Below are positions 1-11,055 of a stretch of DNA of 64,000 bases, piece after piece. Under the pieces are notes generated by a model. That model ran no database searches. It worked only from the letters and a program-made list of their open reading frames with translations, and was not told the DNA's origin. The stretch spans positions 102,402,399 to 102,466,398 of the forward strand of contig NC_134082.1 in NCBI RefSeq assembly GCF_000715075.1, given 5' to 3'. The DNA is from Nicotiana tabacum. Lineage: Eukaryota; Streptophyta; Magnoliopsida; Solanales; Solanaceae. How positions within the stretch are numbered: position 1 is the first letter of the stretch; every line of letters begins with the position of its first letter. The position numbers and the translations under genes were made by a program.

Positions 1-780
1 GGCTGTGAAGTTTTAGGCAGCCCCTAAGGTCTTGCATTCAGCTTATAAATAGAGTTGTTTTAGAACTTAAAAAGGGGCTGGACATTTTTTAGTCTTCAGA
101 GAGATTCTGTGAGTGAGAAAAAACTGAAAGAAGAATAACAGAAGAAATTTCAGGATATTGAACCAACTATTGTCTGAAAACTGTCTAAGAATTTAAACTG
201 GTCAAGCTGTCTTTGCCAATTGCTGTTGGTTATCTGTTGAGCTGCTTGTGATTGGTGAACTGCTGGTGTTGTTACATTAAATACTCTGTGTTTCTGCGGG
301 GTCACCATTCTGTTTTTCTGGGATTGTTTGACTGTTGCTCGACCAACTATTGGGTTTTTCCTTGTGGTGGAAACTGCTGTTGTTTGCCTGTGGACTATTA
401 CTGCATTGTTGCTGTGTTGGTGCTGTGTTGTTGCTGTTTGTCTGTTGTTGCTGTTGTTTGTTGCATACTACTCAGCTGATCACTCTCTTTCTTCTTTTGC
501 TTTTCTATACCAGGTACATGACTAATACACTGTCAATGTAATTTGAAAGTTGAGCATGAATACAAAAGAGAAGATCTGAAGATGTTTTTTTTATATACAT
601 AGACTGTTATATTGGATATCATGTAATGTCTAATAGTTTTCTTCCCTGTTTGGATACTGGAAGTAGCTTGCATGCCTAGTAAATATCAATGTAGAGTAGT
701 TGAATGTTTGTTTGTATAAGTAGGCTGATAAATAAAAGTATTCCCAATGCAGTAGGTTGTAGCTTAGACTTCATCTAATT
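1..780 (+). other. Unassigned stretch with a TATA box
   Basis: No protein of a known family is visible. The small cysteine- and leucine-rich frames at 252-541 come from TTG/CTG-rich sequence and look non-coding. A canonical TATA box (TATAAATAG, 44-52) is followed by a purine-rich leader. Further on, a pyrimidine tract ending in a splice-acceptor-like CAG lies near 500-513. This could be the U3/R end of an LTR cut by the window edge, or a promoter with a leader exon. I cannot decide which. Confidence 0.3.
44..52 (+). promoter_or_regulatory. TATA box, TATAAATAG
   Basis: Perfect plant TATA consensus. The same nonamer occurs in both Athila LTRs and in the internal Athila promoter candidate, on the minus strand. 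No gene can be attached to this copy. Confidence 0.4.
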
Positions 781-1174
781 ATGTTCAGCATATCCTTAAC
801 TGCATCAAACTATCTATGTTAGTTGATTTCAGCTCCTTTTGATAAATTGCCTCCTTATGATTGGCAAACCATTGCTTTAAAAGCAAACAGTGCAAGCCTG
901 CACTTCTCGACCTCACGAGGGTCGAGCCCGAATCGAACGAACTCGGCAGGCTTTCATCAGAAAGGCAGTGGCCCAGGCCCAGCCGATACTGTATGGGCTG
1001 GGTTTGGGCCCATAATATTCGGGATGCAGCCTGTGTAGGCGGCCGTGATTCTGATCGTGTAAAAGCATTTTGAATCCTGCTATAAATAATCTGCAAGCAT
1101 GTAATTAACTAGGACTATCTCTGTTTTCAATTAGTAGAGACAAATGCGATAAGAAACGTAGTTGTTATAGGATA
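781..1174. other. Unassigned; one small hairpin
   Basis: No gene or element is recognised. An inverted repeat CTCGACC (906-912) pairs with GGTCGAG (920-926) across a 7-nt loop. The stretch may contain the left border of the neighbouring LTR fragment, which I could not place. Confidence 0.25.
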
Positions 1175-1790
1175 TCCTTTTAAAATAAGGACGAGATGAG
1201 CCTCGACAGATAAAAATGCACAAGCTGCGGGGCCCTCGTTGAATGTATATATCGAAGCATTCAGTTTCCATGGCGGGTCGTTTAGCAAATCTCACGACCC
1301 TCCCGGAATAATAACGCGATAGTCTCTTTAAACGCGTATTTAATAATCTTACCTTCTTAAACTCGGGTGCATATTTATGTGACCCAAATCCAAATCTCAA
1401 CGGAATCGAAATGTGTTTCTATTCACGGGTACATTGATTGTGACGTGGTTCGAGATGCGTGTCCATGACGTTGCAAATTCCTTTTAAAAATAAGAATGAG
1501 ACGAGCCTCGACAAACAAAAATGTACAAAGCTGCGGGGCCCTCTAAATGTATGTATATATTAAAATATTTAGAATTCGGGACGTGCCGTTTAGCAAATTT
1601 TACGGCCTTCCCCAAAATAACAAGACGCTAGTTGTTTTAGGCGCGCCTTTAATAATCTATCTTCTTAAACTCAGGTGTGGATTTCATGCGACCCAAATCC
1701 AAAATCCCAAAACGTCGAATAAAATATGTTCCGGATTGTGGTTGCATTTCATGTGACGCAGTCCAAAGACATGTTTTTAAGCGATGTTCA
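1175..1790 (+). repeat. Two-copy tandem duplication, ~305-bp unit
   Basis: Units start at about 1175 and 1480. Both run through the same landmarks in order: CCTTTTAAAA, GAGCCTCGACA, GCTGCGGGGCCCTC, a TATATAT stretch, TTTAGCAAAT and GACCCAAATCCAAA. The copies differ at many positions, so this is an old duplication. It sits in the presumed U3 part of the LTR fragment that ends at 2156. Confidence 0.75.
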
Positions 1791-2156
1791 CATTCTTAAT
1801 AATAATAATTATGAAAGCGGTTAAAAGATAAAATTTGCACATAAGTTCACATTTGTACAAAATCAGATAAATAAGCCAAATATGACAGTTGAGAGACCGT
1901 GCTAGAACCACGGAACTCGGGAATGCCTACCACCTTCTCCCGGGTTAACAGAATTCCTTATCCGGATTTCTGGTACGCAGACTATAATATAGAGTCATTC
2001 TTTTCCTCGATTCGGGATTAAAATTGGTGACTTGGGACACCCTAAATCTCCCAAGTGGCGACTCTGAAATAAATAAATAAATCCCGCTTCGATTGTCCTT
2101 TAATTGGAAAAAACTCCCTTGTCCCCTCGCGGGGTACGGAAAAAGGAGGTGTGACA
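1175..2156 (+). mobile_element. Tat/Ogre-type LTR fragment or solo LTR
   Basis: The right end has the typical organisation of Solanaceae Tat/Ogre LTRs as I know them: CTCCCGGGTTAACAGAATTC, then GGTGACTTGGGACACC, AAGTGGCGACTCTG and a terminal GGAGGTGTGACA at 2145-2156. The next base belongs to the integrase of the chromovirus to the right. The left border and target duplication were not found, so this may be a solo LTR or a recombination remnant. No internal Tat region follows it. Confidence 0.65.
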
Positions 2157-2697
2157 ATAGTATGCCTTGGTAGCCCCAATACTTCACCACGTTCTTAAAG
2201 AATAGCTTGGCAGATTCCTTGGTAGTGCAACCTGGTGAGGCGGGCATGAAGGTGACATATTTGGAAAATCTATCCACGACCACCATAATAGTACCATAAC
2301 CGTCGAACTTTGGTAGGCAAGTGATAAAGTTCATAGTCACGCTCCCCCATGGACGCTCTGCAACTGGTAGTGGCTCCAAAAGTCCTCCGAGTTGTTGTTG
2401 CTCAACCTTGTCCTGTTGACAGGCAAGACAAGTCTGCACATATCACTCTATGTCATCTCGCATACGTGGCCAATATTAGACTAATTCAACCAAGGCCCTA
2501 GTGCGACGTTGGCCTGGATGACCAACCCACATTGTGTCATGACTCTCCCTTATGATCCGCCATCTAATGTCTCCAAACTTAGGCACGTAGACCCGCCAAC
2601 CTATGGTAAGCAATAGGCCGTCTTCGACCCAAAAACGTCTCGTATTTCCCTGGTTGGCTAACTCGATAAGCTGTTTGACTGCTGGATCATGCTGCAT
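2157..2697 (-). pseudogene. Integrase, N-terminal part (chromovirus)
   Basis: The zinc-binding HHCC domain is visible as HDTMWVGHPGQ followed after a stop by CLACQQDK. Next comes the start of the catalytic core, with PKFDGYGTIMVVVDRFSKY holding the first Asp region. The second catalytic Asp, the Glu and the C-terminus are gone because homology ends at 2157, next to the LTR fragment. In-frame stops break the reading frame near 2443 and 2475. Confidence 0.8.
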
Positions 2698-4164
2698 GCA
2701 TTCTTTTATAGCCTAACGAATGTCCCATCTTGTTGAAGTGATTGCAACAAGCTCGGTTTTCCACCTCAGGGCATCTGCTACAACGTTACCTTTGCTCGAC
2801 TTGTACTCCAACACATAATCAAACTCGGCTAAGAAATCTTGCCACCTAGCCTGTTTTTGGTGCGATCTTTTTTTGCGTCTGAAAGTAGCTAGTAGCCACA
2901 TTGTCGGTCTTGACCACGAACCTCGACCCGAGCAGATAATGTCGCCATGTACGAAGGCAGTGCACAATAGCAGTCATTTCCTTCTTTTGCATAGTGTAAC
3001 GCCGCTTCGTCTCATTTAACTGGCGGCTCTCAAATGCTATGAGATGCTTATCCTGCATCAGGACACCTCCAATGGCAAAGTTGAGGCATCTGTGTGCACC
3101 TCAAATGTCTTGGCAAAGTCAGGTAATGCCAAGACTGGCTCCTCTATTACAGTTGCCTTAAGTCCTTCAAATACGTTTTGATAATGCTCCGTCCAACCCC
3201 ATGGCTTGTTCTTCTTTAGCAACTCAGTCAATGGTTCGTCCTTGGCTGAGTAGCCACTAATGAACCGACAATAGTAGTTAACAAGGCCAAGGAAGGATCT
3301 TAACTCAGTTACCTTTGTAGGTGCCTCTCACTCCTGGATAGCACATACCTTAGCCTCGTCCATGCGTAGCTTTCCATTGCTAATGACATAGCCCAAGAAG
3401 TGCACCTTTGATTGTGCAAACTCACATTTCTCCCTCTTGATGTATAGCTCATTCTCCCACAAGATTTGGAAAACCTTCCTTAAGTGCTCCACGTGCTCCT
3501 CCAAGGTGTTGCTATAGATGACTATGTCGTCTAGGTAGACTACCACAAATTGATCAAGGTAGGGATGGAAAATCTTGTTCATAAGGGTGCAAAATGTGGC
3601 TGGTGCATTGGTTAAGCCGAAGGGCATCACCAACCACTCAAAGGCTCCATATCTCATCACACATGCTGTTTTTGGCTCATCCCCTTTCGCAATGCGAACC
3701 TGGTAGTAGCCCTTTCGAAGATCTACCTTGCTAAAGTACTTGGCTTGCCCAAGTTTATCGAACAAGTCGGCAATGAGCAGGATCGGGTACTTATTCTTCA
3801 TTGTGACCTTATTAAGTGCTCGGTAGTCTATGCACAAACGCAACGATCCATCCTTCTTCTTCTGGAACAATACTGGTACGCCAAAAGGTGCTTTTGATGG
3901 GAGAATGTGACCAACATCTAATTTCTCTTTCAATTGTTTCCTGAGCTCCTCTAGCTCGGGCGGTGCCAAATGATATGGGGCAAATACGGGTGGCTTATCC
4001 CCTGGATCCAACTCAATCTTGTGATCCACCTCTCGCCTAGGCGGCAAGTGCTTAGGCAACTCCTTGGGCATGCCATCTTTGTTTTCCTCAAGCAAATTCT
4101 CTATGCAAGGCGGCACTATCTCTTGAAAATTCTTATTTTCCTCTAGACTTGCAATGGTTGCCAC
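2698..4164 (-). pseudogene. Reverse transcriptase-RNase H (chromovirus pol)
   Basis: A long open stretch (4164-3328) carries the RT: fingers motif [20 protein letters not shown], palm motif [13 protein letters not shown] and active site [10 protein letters not shown]. The frame ends at a stop where the family has Trp (TGG to TGA near 3327). RNase H follows in pieces: a frameshift near 3085, then KHLIAFESRQLNETKRRYT and the YLLGSRFVVKTDN motif. The end of this block, GNVVADAL near 2750-2790, links RNase H to integrase. It would copy element RNA into DNA in the cytoplasmic particle; here it cannot give a full protein. Confidence 0.9.
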
Positions 4165-4200
4165 AAACGTCGGCTCCCCCTTCTTGATCCCCTTGACAAC

Positions 4201-4839
4201 CTACATAGCTGAGAGTTGTGCTTGGATCTGTCCATGTGGCATAGTCACTATTGGTACCATGTAAGCTCCTTCTCTCTCCATAACCAAGAGACGTTGGAGG
4301 TAGTGGTCGATCAAAGTATGATAATGTCTAAAGAACTCTTGCCCCAGTATGATGTCAAAGATATCTATAGCGGTTACGGTAAAGTTTGTCAAAGCTTTCC
4401 AAGTTCCCAATTTGACACCAACTCCATTAGCTACCCCATGAGCATTTTGTACCTCGGTATTCACGGTCTTGACGCGAGAGTTGTTTGGAGCAAGCTTCAA
4501 TTCTAGTCTCTTTGCGGCAGCCTCAGTCACGAAATTATGAGTTGCTCCAGTATCCACCATTGCACGAGCGAGCTTGTTATTGATGGTGAGATCCATGTAT
4601 TGATTGCCATTCTCAGTAGGTTGGATAGCTTGCTTCGTGACAGCACCACATAATCCGATCATATCCAACAATGCGATTCCCAAACTTTCTCCTTGCGATT
4701 GCTCCTTTCGTTCACGGACCATGGCACTGAGGCTCTTTAGGTTGGGACAATTCCTGAAGTTATACAGCCCTCCGCATATGTAGCATCCCTTCTTCTCGGC
4801 CTGCGCCTTCTTCTCGGCGTAGCCTTGATGGCCACTCAA
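4201..4839 (-). pseudogene. Gag zinc knuckle and aspartic protease (chromovirus)
   Basis: The start of this open stretch is the nucleocapsid zinc knuckle, CYICGGLYNFRNC. The family has CX2CX3HX4C here, but the His position is Tyr (TAT), which looks like a CAT-to-TAT change, so metal binding should be lost. The retropepsin follows, with active site MVDTGATHNFV and the flap/helix region DIILGQEFF. The stretch ends near the linker to RT with VPIVTMPHGQ. Confidence 0.85.
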
Positions 4840-5714
4840 CTTTTAGAATCTTGAGTCTTGGAGTATTGATGTTGTATCTCCTTGCCTTTTCCACGGTCTC
4901 CCCCACCTTTGACATTGTTAACTTTGACTCCTTGCCATTGCCTTTGTCGTGCTTGTCATGCCTAAAATCCATCAATGATTCGGCCTCCACTATGGCTTGG
5001 TATATATCAGTGACTTGTCTGCATTGCAACTCCTGCTTAGCCCAATTTTGCATCTCGTCCATGAAGTGGAACAACAAGTCATTATTGGTCAGGTTGGGGA
5101 TTTGAAGCATAAGGGTAGTGAACTCCGTGACATAGTTACGTATGCTCCTTGTTTCCTTCAATTCCCTAATCTTGCGCCTTGCCTCATACAAGACATTGTT
5201 TGGAAAGAACTATCGCTTGAACTCCGCTTTGAACTGATCCCATGTGCTAATAGTCCATAAAACTTTATCCACATAGACCATCTTCCTTCTCCACCATAGC
5301 ATGGCAGTCTCTGAGAGGTACAATACCGCAGTGTTATTCTTGGCCTCGTCGTCCCTCCAAGTCATTTTGGATACTCTCAATCTTTTCAAGAGTGTGCCCC
5401 TTAAGAACACTAAGGGTGACTTTCACCTTCCCCAAGCATTGGCCAAAGATCTCCACGGCATCCATCCCCGCGTTCATCTTTATCACCCACTCTTTACCGA
5501 GCGAGACGTCCTCTGGAAGGACCTCCACTTCATCCTCGATCGCCTCAGTGGCAGATGGTTCTTGGGATGTAAGCTCTTCGTTTGACACAACCTCAGGTGG
5601 CACCTCCTGCTCTTGTTGGTGGCATTCCTTTTTTGCTACGGCCGCTCTAGCCAGCAGCATTCTGGATGACGTTGGCTTGGGTGTTGGCAGCATTAATTTC
5701 TCCGTCGTTGCCAT
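4760..5714 (-). pseudogene. Gag (chromovirus), frameshifted
   Basis: Gag starts at an ATG at 5714 just inside the primer-binding site and runs in at least three frames: 5714-5334, 5410-5210 and 5191-4760. Typical capsid pieces are visible: AMLWWRRKMVYVD, TISTWDQFKAEFKR and the coiled NYVTEFTTLMLQIPNL with the WAKQELQCR helix. Frames change near 5350 and 5205. Gag would form the particle that packages the element RNA. The order Gag, zinc knuckle, protease, RT agrees with the rest of the element. Confidence 0.8.
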
Positions 5715-5733
5715 TCCCTTAGTTGAAACCTTC

Positions 5734-5745
5734 GCTCTGATACCA
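5734..5745 (-). promoter_or_regulatory. Primer-binding site, initiator Met tRNA
   Basis: The minus strand reads TGGTATCAGAGC, the exact complement of the 3' end of initiator Met tRNA. It is three bases inside the 5' LTR end (TGACA, then ACG, then the site). This fixes the LTR border and the orientation of the element. Confidence 0.9.
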
Positions 5746-5748
5746 CGT

Positions 5749-6248
5749 TGTCACGTCCTTAGTAATTAACTAAGTACATGCGTGGCACTCGACAACTTGC
5801 TCACGATCTTGTACAACTTGCTCACGTTCTTGCTATACCAAGTCAGCCTTACTACACTCAAGATCGCTAAGGAAATGCTAGAAAGAACATAAAAGAATTG
5901 CTAAAGGAAGCTTTGTATTAGAGAGAACTTGAATTGTTTGCTTGGTGAATTACAAATGAATAGCCCCCTTTATATACTAGTCACCTTGGGGCTAGTGTAT
6001 AAATATTAATTATTACATAAGTCCTTGATATTTACAAGATAAGGGCTTTCTCTAGAATTCTCTACAATCGTAGAAGATTTCAAGGACTTTCTTAGCAAAT
6101 CCATAAGGATCTAGGTTCTTCCTAAGGAAATGTCCATATTTCTCTAGAATTTTCTCACAAATTCTAGCCTTCTTCTTATGTAAGTTTCCACACGGCATTA
6201 ATATATGCCAAATGTGCCTATATGGCATGATGATGTGGCGGGTCATCA
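5749..6248 (-). repeat. 5' LTR of the chromovirus (500 bp)
   Basis: On the minus strand it starts TGATGACCCGCC at 6248 and ends GACGTGACA at 5749, so it has TG...CA ends. A TATA box is present (TATATAAAG, 5968-5976). The 3' partner is missing from the window. Confidence 0.8.
5968..5976 (-). promoter_or_regulatory. TATA box in chromovirus LTR
   Basis: The minus strand reads TATATAAAGGGGG, about 220 bp before the LTR end. Position and sequence suit the promoter of this LTR. Confidence 0.55.
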
Positions 6249-6911
6249 CAGTAAGCCCCAAATATTTTTTCAAATTAAAATAAAATTTGTTGAATAAGTC
6301 TTTCATATAATACCCAAATTCTCAAAAGTCAACTTGGTAATTACTCAAAGTTTTAAAAAGGACCTGAATTGTATTAAATTTAAAAGTCAATACCTTTTTT
6401 ATTGATTGAAGCCCTAATTCATAGTCTTTCCCAATTCTTTTCTTGTCGCCAGTCTTCTAATATCTCCCAAAAGCAACGAATATTTAATTTTTTTACAAAT
6501 ACAAAGAGAACTCCATTCTCCTTCATAGTAGCAAGTTCAAAGTTCAAATTGCAAGTTAGTCATCTTTTTTGTTCCTCCATGTAGAAAACTTTATTCTTTT
6601 AGACTCAAATTACATGTGCTTATAAGTAGCGTATAATAAATTATTTTACATGTTTATAAATATTTACTGTAATTGTAATTATATTATTTTATAAAATATT
6701 AAAAATTAATTACCTAATACCTATGGGGCTTATGCCCTATGCCTGGGGGCTTACGCCTTGCTGAGGTATATGTAAAATACCTCGCCTTACGCCCATATCT
6801 TTTAAAACACTGGGTGCGAATAAGAAACATTATAAATGTAACAAACACTCTTAGCTTATATACTAGCAGTAGGAGAAAGAGGGAAAAAAGCAAAAAATGG
6901 AAAGTTGAACT
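6249..6911. other. AT-rich spacer with a possible SINE-like piece
   Basis: No gene is seen. At about 6715-6815 the sequence changes to repeated GGGGCTTATGCC, GGGGGCTTACGCC and CTCGCCTTACGCCC motifs before an A-rich piece. This style occurs in dispersed short repeats of Solanaceae, but I cannot name the family. The rest is AT-rich and featureless. Confidence 0.3.
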
Positions 6912-6920
6912 TTTATATTA
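6912..6920. repeat. Left 9-bp target duplication of the first MULE
   Basis: TTTATATTA, identical to 12994-13002 on the far side of the element. Nine bases is the duplication size of the Mutator superfamily. Confidence 0.85.
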
Positions 6921-7005
6921 GGCGAAATACATAAACCGCCCCCATTAAGTTGTCCTTAACAATCAGACAAGTACTTCAATTGACTCTTTTATCATTTTAA
7001 CACTT
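6921..7005. repeat. Left terminal inverted repeat, first MULE
   Basis: Begins GGCGAAATACATAAA and ends TTTATCATTTTAACACTT. It pairs with 12910-12993 with roughly one mismatch in five in the middle and good matching at both ends. Confidence 0.85.
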
Positions 7006-7739
7006 CAAGTAGCTATCAAATGTATCAAGTAAATACCTGTTATGACCTGATAGGTCATCTTATGTTTTAGAACCTAAATTTGTGCTTTAAAGCCTTAAAT
7101 ATCTCATCTTAGCCCTCCTCGATTTGCATGTGCAGTCCAGATATTTTTTTGGAAAGCTTTTATGATAAAAACTGCGAAAATATGAAAATTTTGCCTTAAA
7201 ACACATTTGAGTTGACTTCGATCAACGTTGTGAGAAAATGGATCCGGATTTGTGTTTTGAAAATCCCGGTGGGTCTATATCATGATTTGGGACTTAGGCG
7301 TATGCCCGGAATCGAATTCGGAAGTCCATAGCCCGAGTTATCGCACTTTGTTGAAATTTGAAAGTTAAAAGCTTAATGACTTCGAAATGTTTGACCAATA
7401 TTTGACTTTTTGGATATCGAGTCCGTATTTTTGGTTTCGGAACCCGATATAGGTCCAATACTATATTTTGTGACTTGTTTGTCAAATTTGGTAAGAAATG
7501 GAGTTGGTTTGATGTGATTCGGACGCCCGGTTGTAAATATAGCAAGTCTAAAGTTTCTTGAAAATTTCATTTGATTTTGGTGTCTGATTCATAGTTCTAG
7601 GTGTTATTTTGGCGATTTGATCACGCGAGCAAATTCGTAATATTTTTGGACTTGTGTGCATATTTGGTTTAGAGCCCAGAGGGCTCGGATGAGTTTCAGA
7701 TAGGCTACGAAGTGGCTTGGACTTAGAAAACTCAGCTGG

Positions 7740-8155
7740 TTCTGCAATTTCTGGTAATCAGTGTCTGATCTCGCAATTGCAAGATCAATGTTCGCATTTG
7801 CAAACATTCCCCAACCCTGACAGGCTCACATTTGTGAGCAAATTCTCCTCATTTGCGAAGAGTACCTAGGTCAGCATGAGATTGCATTTGCTATCAAGAC
7901 GTCGCAATTACGGAGAGGCCATAGTTCGCATTGGCGAACAATACTTCGCATTTGCGAAGTGGGGCTGGGGCAGGCTTGCTCGTATTTGCGATCAATCTGG
8001 TCGCAAATGTGGATGATCAATGTTCGCATTTGCGAACAAGTCATCGCAAATGCGATGAAAGCAGAGATGGGAGGACTTCATATTTGCATTGTTTCTTCGC
8101 ATTTGCGGGGTTCGCATTTGCAAACCCAGGTCGCAAATGCGACATTTGCAACTGA
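7740..8155 (+). repeat. Cluster of TTCGCATTTGCGAA-type palindromes
   Basis: At least ten copies of TCGCATTTGCGA-like palindromes or halves, such as TTCGCATTTGCGAAC and CATCGCAAATGCGATG, spaced 20-60 bp apart. They sit in the middle of the LTR, before a sequence resembling an untranslated leader. Compare with the palindrome clusters in the other LTRs of this window. Confidence 0.75.
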
Positions 8156-9019
8156 TCAAAATGGGAGTTAGACAGGAATTTTGTTCATTCTTCAAATTTT
8201 CAAAACAAGAAAACCCTAGAGGCTATTTCTCAAAGAACTCTTCTTCCCCAAATCATTGTTAAGTGATTCTAATCCATTTTTTTCAATCATTCACTACATT
8301 TCCTAAGATTTCAACCTAAAATCTTGTATTTTAATGGTGGAAATTGGGGGTTTTGGGTAGAATTAGAGATTTTTGTAAAATGGGGATATAGACCTCAAAT
8401 TGAGGTCGGATTCCAAAACAAATTATATAACGAGCTCGGGGGTGAATGGGTAATCGGGTTTTGGTCCGAATTTCGGGTTTGGACCAAGCGGGATCAGGGG
8501 TTAATTTTTGTTGAATTTTTCAATTATGACCTAAATTGAATCCTTTGGAATCATGGGTAGTTCCTAAGGCTTAACTTGAATCGTTTGGTTGGTAAGTTGC
8601 TAGATTCTATTGGCTCGTAGGCTTGTTTGGAATGCAAAGCTGTGGTTGAGCGTTGAATGGACCTTTGGAGCGAGGTAAGTATTGTGGTTAACCTTGACTT
8701 GAGGGATTAGGACTTGTTTGTCTACTTGCTACATGTTTAGATGTTGGGTACAACGTATATGTGAGGGGACGAATACTTATGCATTGTTGTCAGGTTATAA
8801 CATGCAAGTGAGACTTGTTCTTTACAATTATTGCTTTCTTTGATCATGTTATCCATGCTTAGACTAGTTATTTATTAAACTGATCGTCTCTATTGTGTTT
8901 ATGGGCTTCCGTAATTGAGTATTGATTCCAAAGTTGAGATTGGTATTGTGGACCCATTGTTGAAGTAAGGCTTGTTCTTGTTGATCCTATTTCCCTGTTG
9001 TTACTTGTTCATTGTTATG

Positions 9020-9255
9020 TGGTAAGGGAGAGTATTAATACACGAAGGGTGATGTCATGCCATATTGTGAGTGTTAATGTACGAAGGGTGATGTCGTGCC
9101 ATGTTATGAGAGTTAATGCACAAAGGGTGATGTCGTGCTGTATCTATTGATTTATACTGAGAGTGAGAGTAAAAACACGAAGGATGATATCGTGTAGTGT
9201 CATTGTTTCATGGCTGAAAGTGAGAGTTAAAGCATGAAGGGTGATGCCGTGCAAT
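9020..9255 (+). repeat. LTR minisatellite, ACGAAGGGTGATGTCGTG
   Basis: Five degenerate copies built around ACGAAGGGTGATGTCGTGCC, spaced about 45-60 bp, with AGAGTTAAT-like sequence between them. The core is partly self-complementary (CACGA...TCGTG). Confidence 0.75.
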
Positions 9256-9942
9256 TTTCTTCATTGTGCTTAATTATTTATATTGGTTAAAGGCATATTG
9301 GTTGTTCTGGTTATTATTCCTGCTGTATTTCTCGTATCTTGTATCCCCTTTAGTATGTCCCCCTCGTAATAGCACATGTTTAGCTTTTATTTGTTGTTAT
9401 TTTGTATGTATACTGTTATCTTCACAGGTTTGCTATGTAGCATCTTGTCATAGCCTAATCATTACTTTGTCGAGGTTAGGCTCGACACTTACAAGTACAT
9501 GGGGTCGATTGTACTCATACTACTCTCTGCACTTCTTGTACAGATTTTGGTACCGGCGCTAGTTGTTCGTGAGGCGTAGCATCTTGGACTTCCTTATTGG
9601 AGACTCTAGGTAGATCTGCTGGCATCCGCAGACCTTAGAGTCCCCATCTATTTTCCATATTTTACTATTTCTTTTCATTCAAAACAGTTGTATTTCTTTC
9701 AGATTTTGTTTATAGAAAATCTTAGAAGCTCGTGAGTTGTGACTTCAGATCCAGATTGTATTAGATATTATGGGCTTTATGTTATTCCGCACTCAGTTTT
9801 ACTTTCTGTTTAGCTTAGTTGATTCTGTTATTGAAATTGTCTAAAGTTGGCTTAATGAATCCTCTAACGTTGGCTTACCTAGCAAGTGAAATGTTAGGCG
9901 TCATCACGGTCCTGAAAGTAGGATTTTTGGGTCGTGACAAGT

Positions 9943-9954
9943 TGGTATTAAAGC
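9943..9954 (+). promoter_or_regulatory. Decayed primer-binding site, initiator Met tRNA
   Basis: Reads TGGTATTAAAGC against the exact TGGTATCAGAGC: two mismatches, one of them C to T and one G to A. It lies three bases after the LTR end. Confidence 0.75.
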
Positions 9955-10138
9955 ACTACCGCCTAGGTCTCATTCACGAGCAAGCTTAGTAGAGTCTGGA
10001 GGATCAATACAGAGACGTCTATACTTATCTTCTAGAGGCTATGAAGTTTAGGAACAAATTTCACTTCTATTCTTCTCTGTCGTGTGATTTTGTTCTCTCA
10101 TTGTTAATTGAACTCTTCTACTTTTTCTCTCTCGCAGA

Positions 10139-11003
10139 TGGCGAGAACACGTATTGCATCTTTAGCTGAGCAGCATCTAGAGCCCCAGTGGTAACTCCTA
10201 CAAGAGGTAGAGGTCGGGGCTGAGGTCGTGCCAGAGGCCGAGGCAGGGGCAAAGCTCAGCCTAAAGCTCGAGCAACAACACCATCAGTGGAGCCTCAAGT
10301 GGAGTTTGATGAGGAGGTTCCAACCCAGACTATGCCTGCTGGACCAGCTTAGGTCCCGGAGAGGTTCATCGCCACCCCAGTGCTTCAGGATGCTTTGGTC
10401 CATTTAGTGGGCCTTATGGAGAGTGTGGTCCAGGCCGGTACATTACCTATGGCACCAGTCGTCTCTCAGGTTGGGAGAGGAGCATAGACTCCGCTACTCA
10501 TAACCCGGAGAAGATGGCTCCGCAATATCAGACTCTAGCAGCCCATCCAGTTAGGGTAGTTCAGCCGGTTGTTGCAGCACAGGCCGGTGATGGACCGACC
10601 ATGTCTTTTGAGAGCTTATTGAGATTGGACAAGTTTACCAAGCTCTTTCCAGTTCATTTCAGTGGTACACTTTCTGAGGACCCATAGGATTATCTTGACC
10701 GCTACCATGAGGTGCTACGGAACATGGAGATAGTTAAGACCAATTGGGTTGATTTTGTTGTGTTTCGATGATGGGTTTACCAGGAGATGGTGGAAGGATT
10801 TTGTATTGACCAGACCAGCTGGGTTGCCTGCTCTTACTTGGAACTTGTTATCTCAGATATTTCTTGAGAAGTTCCTTCCTGTCACACTGAGAGATGATTA
10901 TCGCAGGCAGTTTGAGCGTCTCCAGCAGGGCAGTAGGTCAGTCACCCAGTATGAGACCTGTTTTGTGGATCTGACCCATCATGTTATTCTTCTGCTTCTT
11001 ACC

Positions 11004-11055
<52 letters not shown>

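Larger units (their letters stand above)
2157..6248 (-). mobile_element. Truncated Ty3/gypsy chromovirus (Galadriel/Reina-like)
   Basis: Read on the minus strand: 5' LTR (6248-5749), tRNA-iMet primer site, Gag, zinc knuckle and protease, RT, RNase H and the first part of integrase, where it stops at the LTR fragment. The 3' half of integrase, any chromodomain and the 3' LTR are missing. The RT block resembles chromoviruses common in eudicots; assignment to the Galadriel or Reina clade is tentative. Stops and frameshifts in every domain make it dead. Confidence 0.85.
7038..9939 (+). repeat. 5' LTR of the deleted gypsy element (2902 bp)
   Basis: Starts TGTTATGACC and ends GGGTCGTGACA, followed after a few bases by the primer site. 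It contains two internal repeat fields described separately: CGCA palindromes at 7740-8155 and a minisatellite at 9020-9255. Confidence 0.85.

Noticed and set aside
252..541. Overlapping small ORFs rich in Cys and Leu
   Set aside because: They come from TTG/CTG/TGT-rich sequence in three overlapping frames, with no family resemblance and no start context; treated as non-coding.
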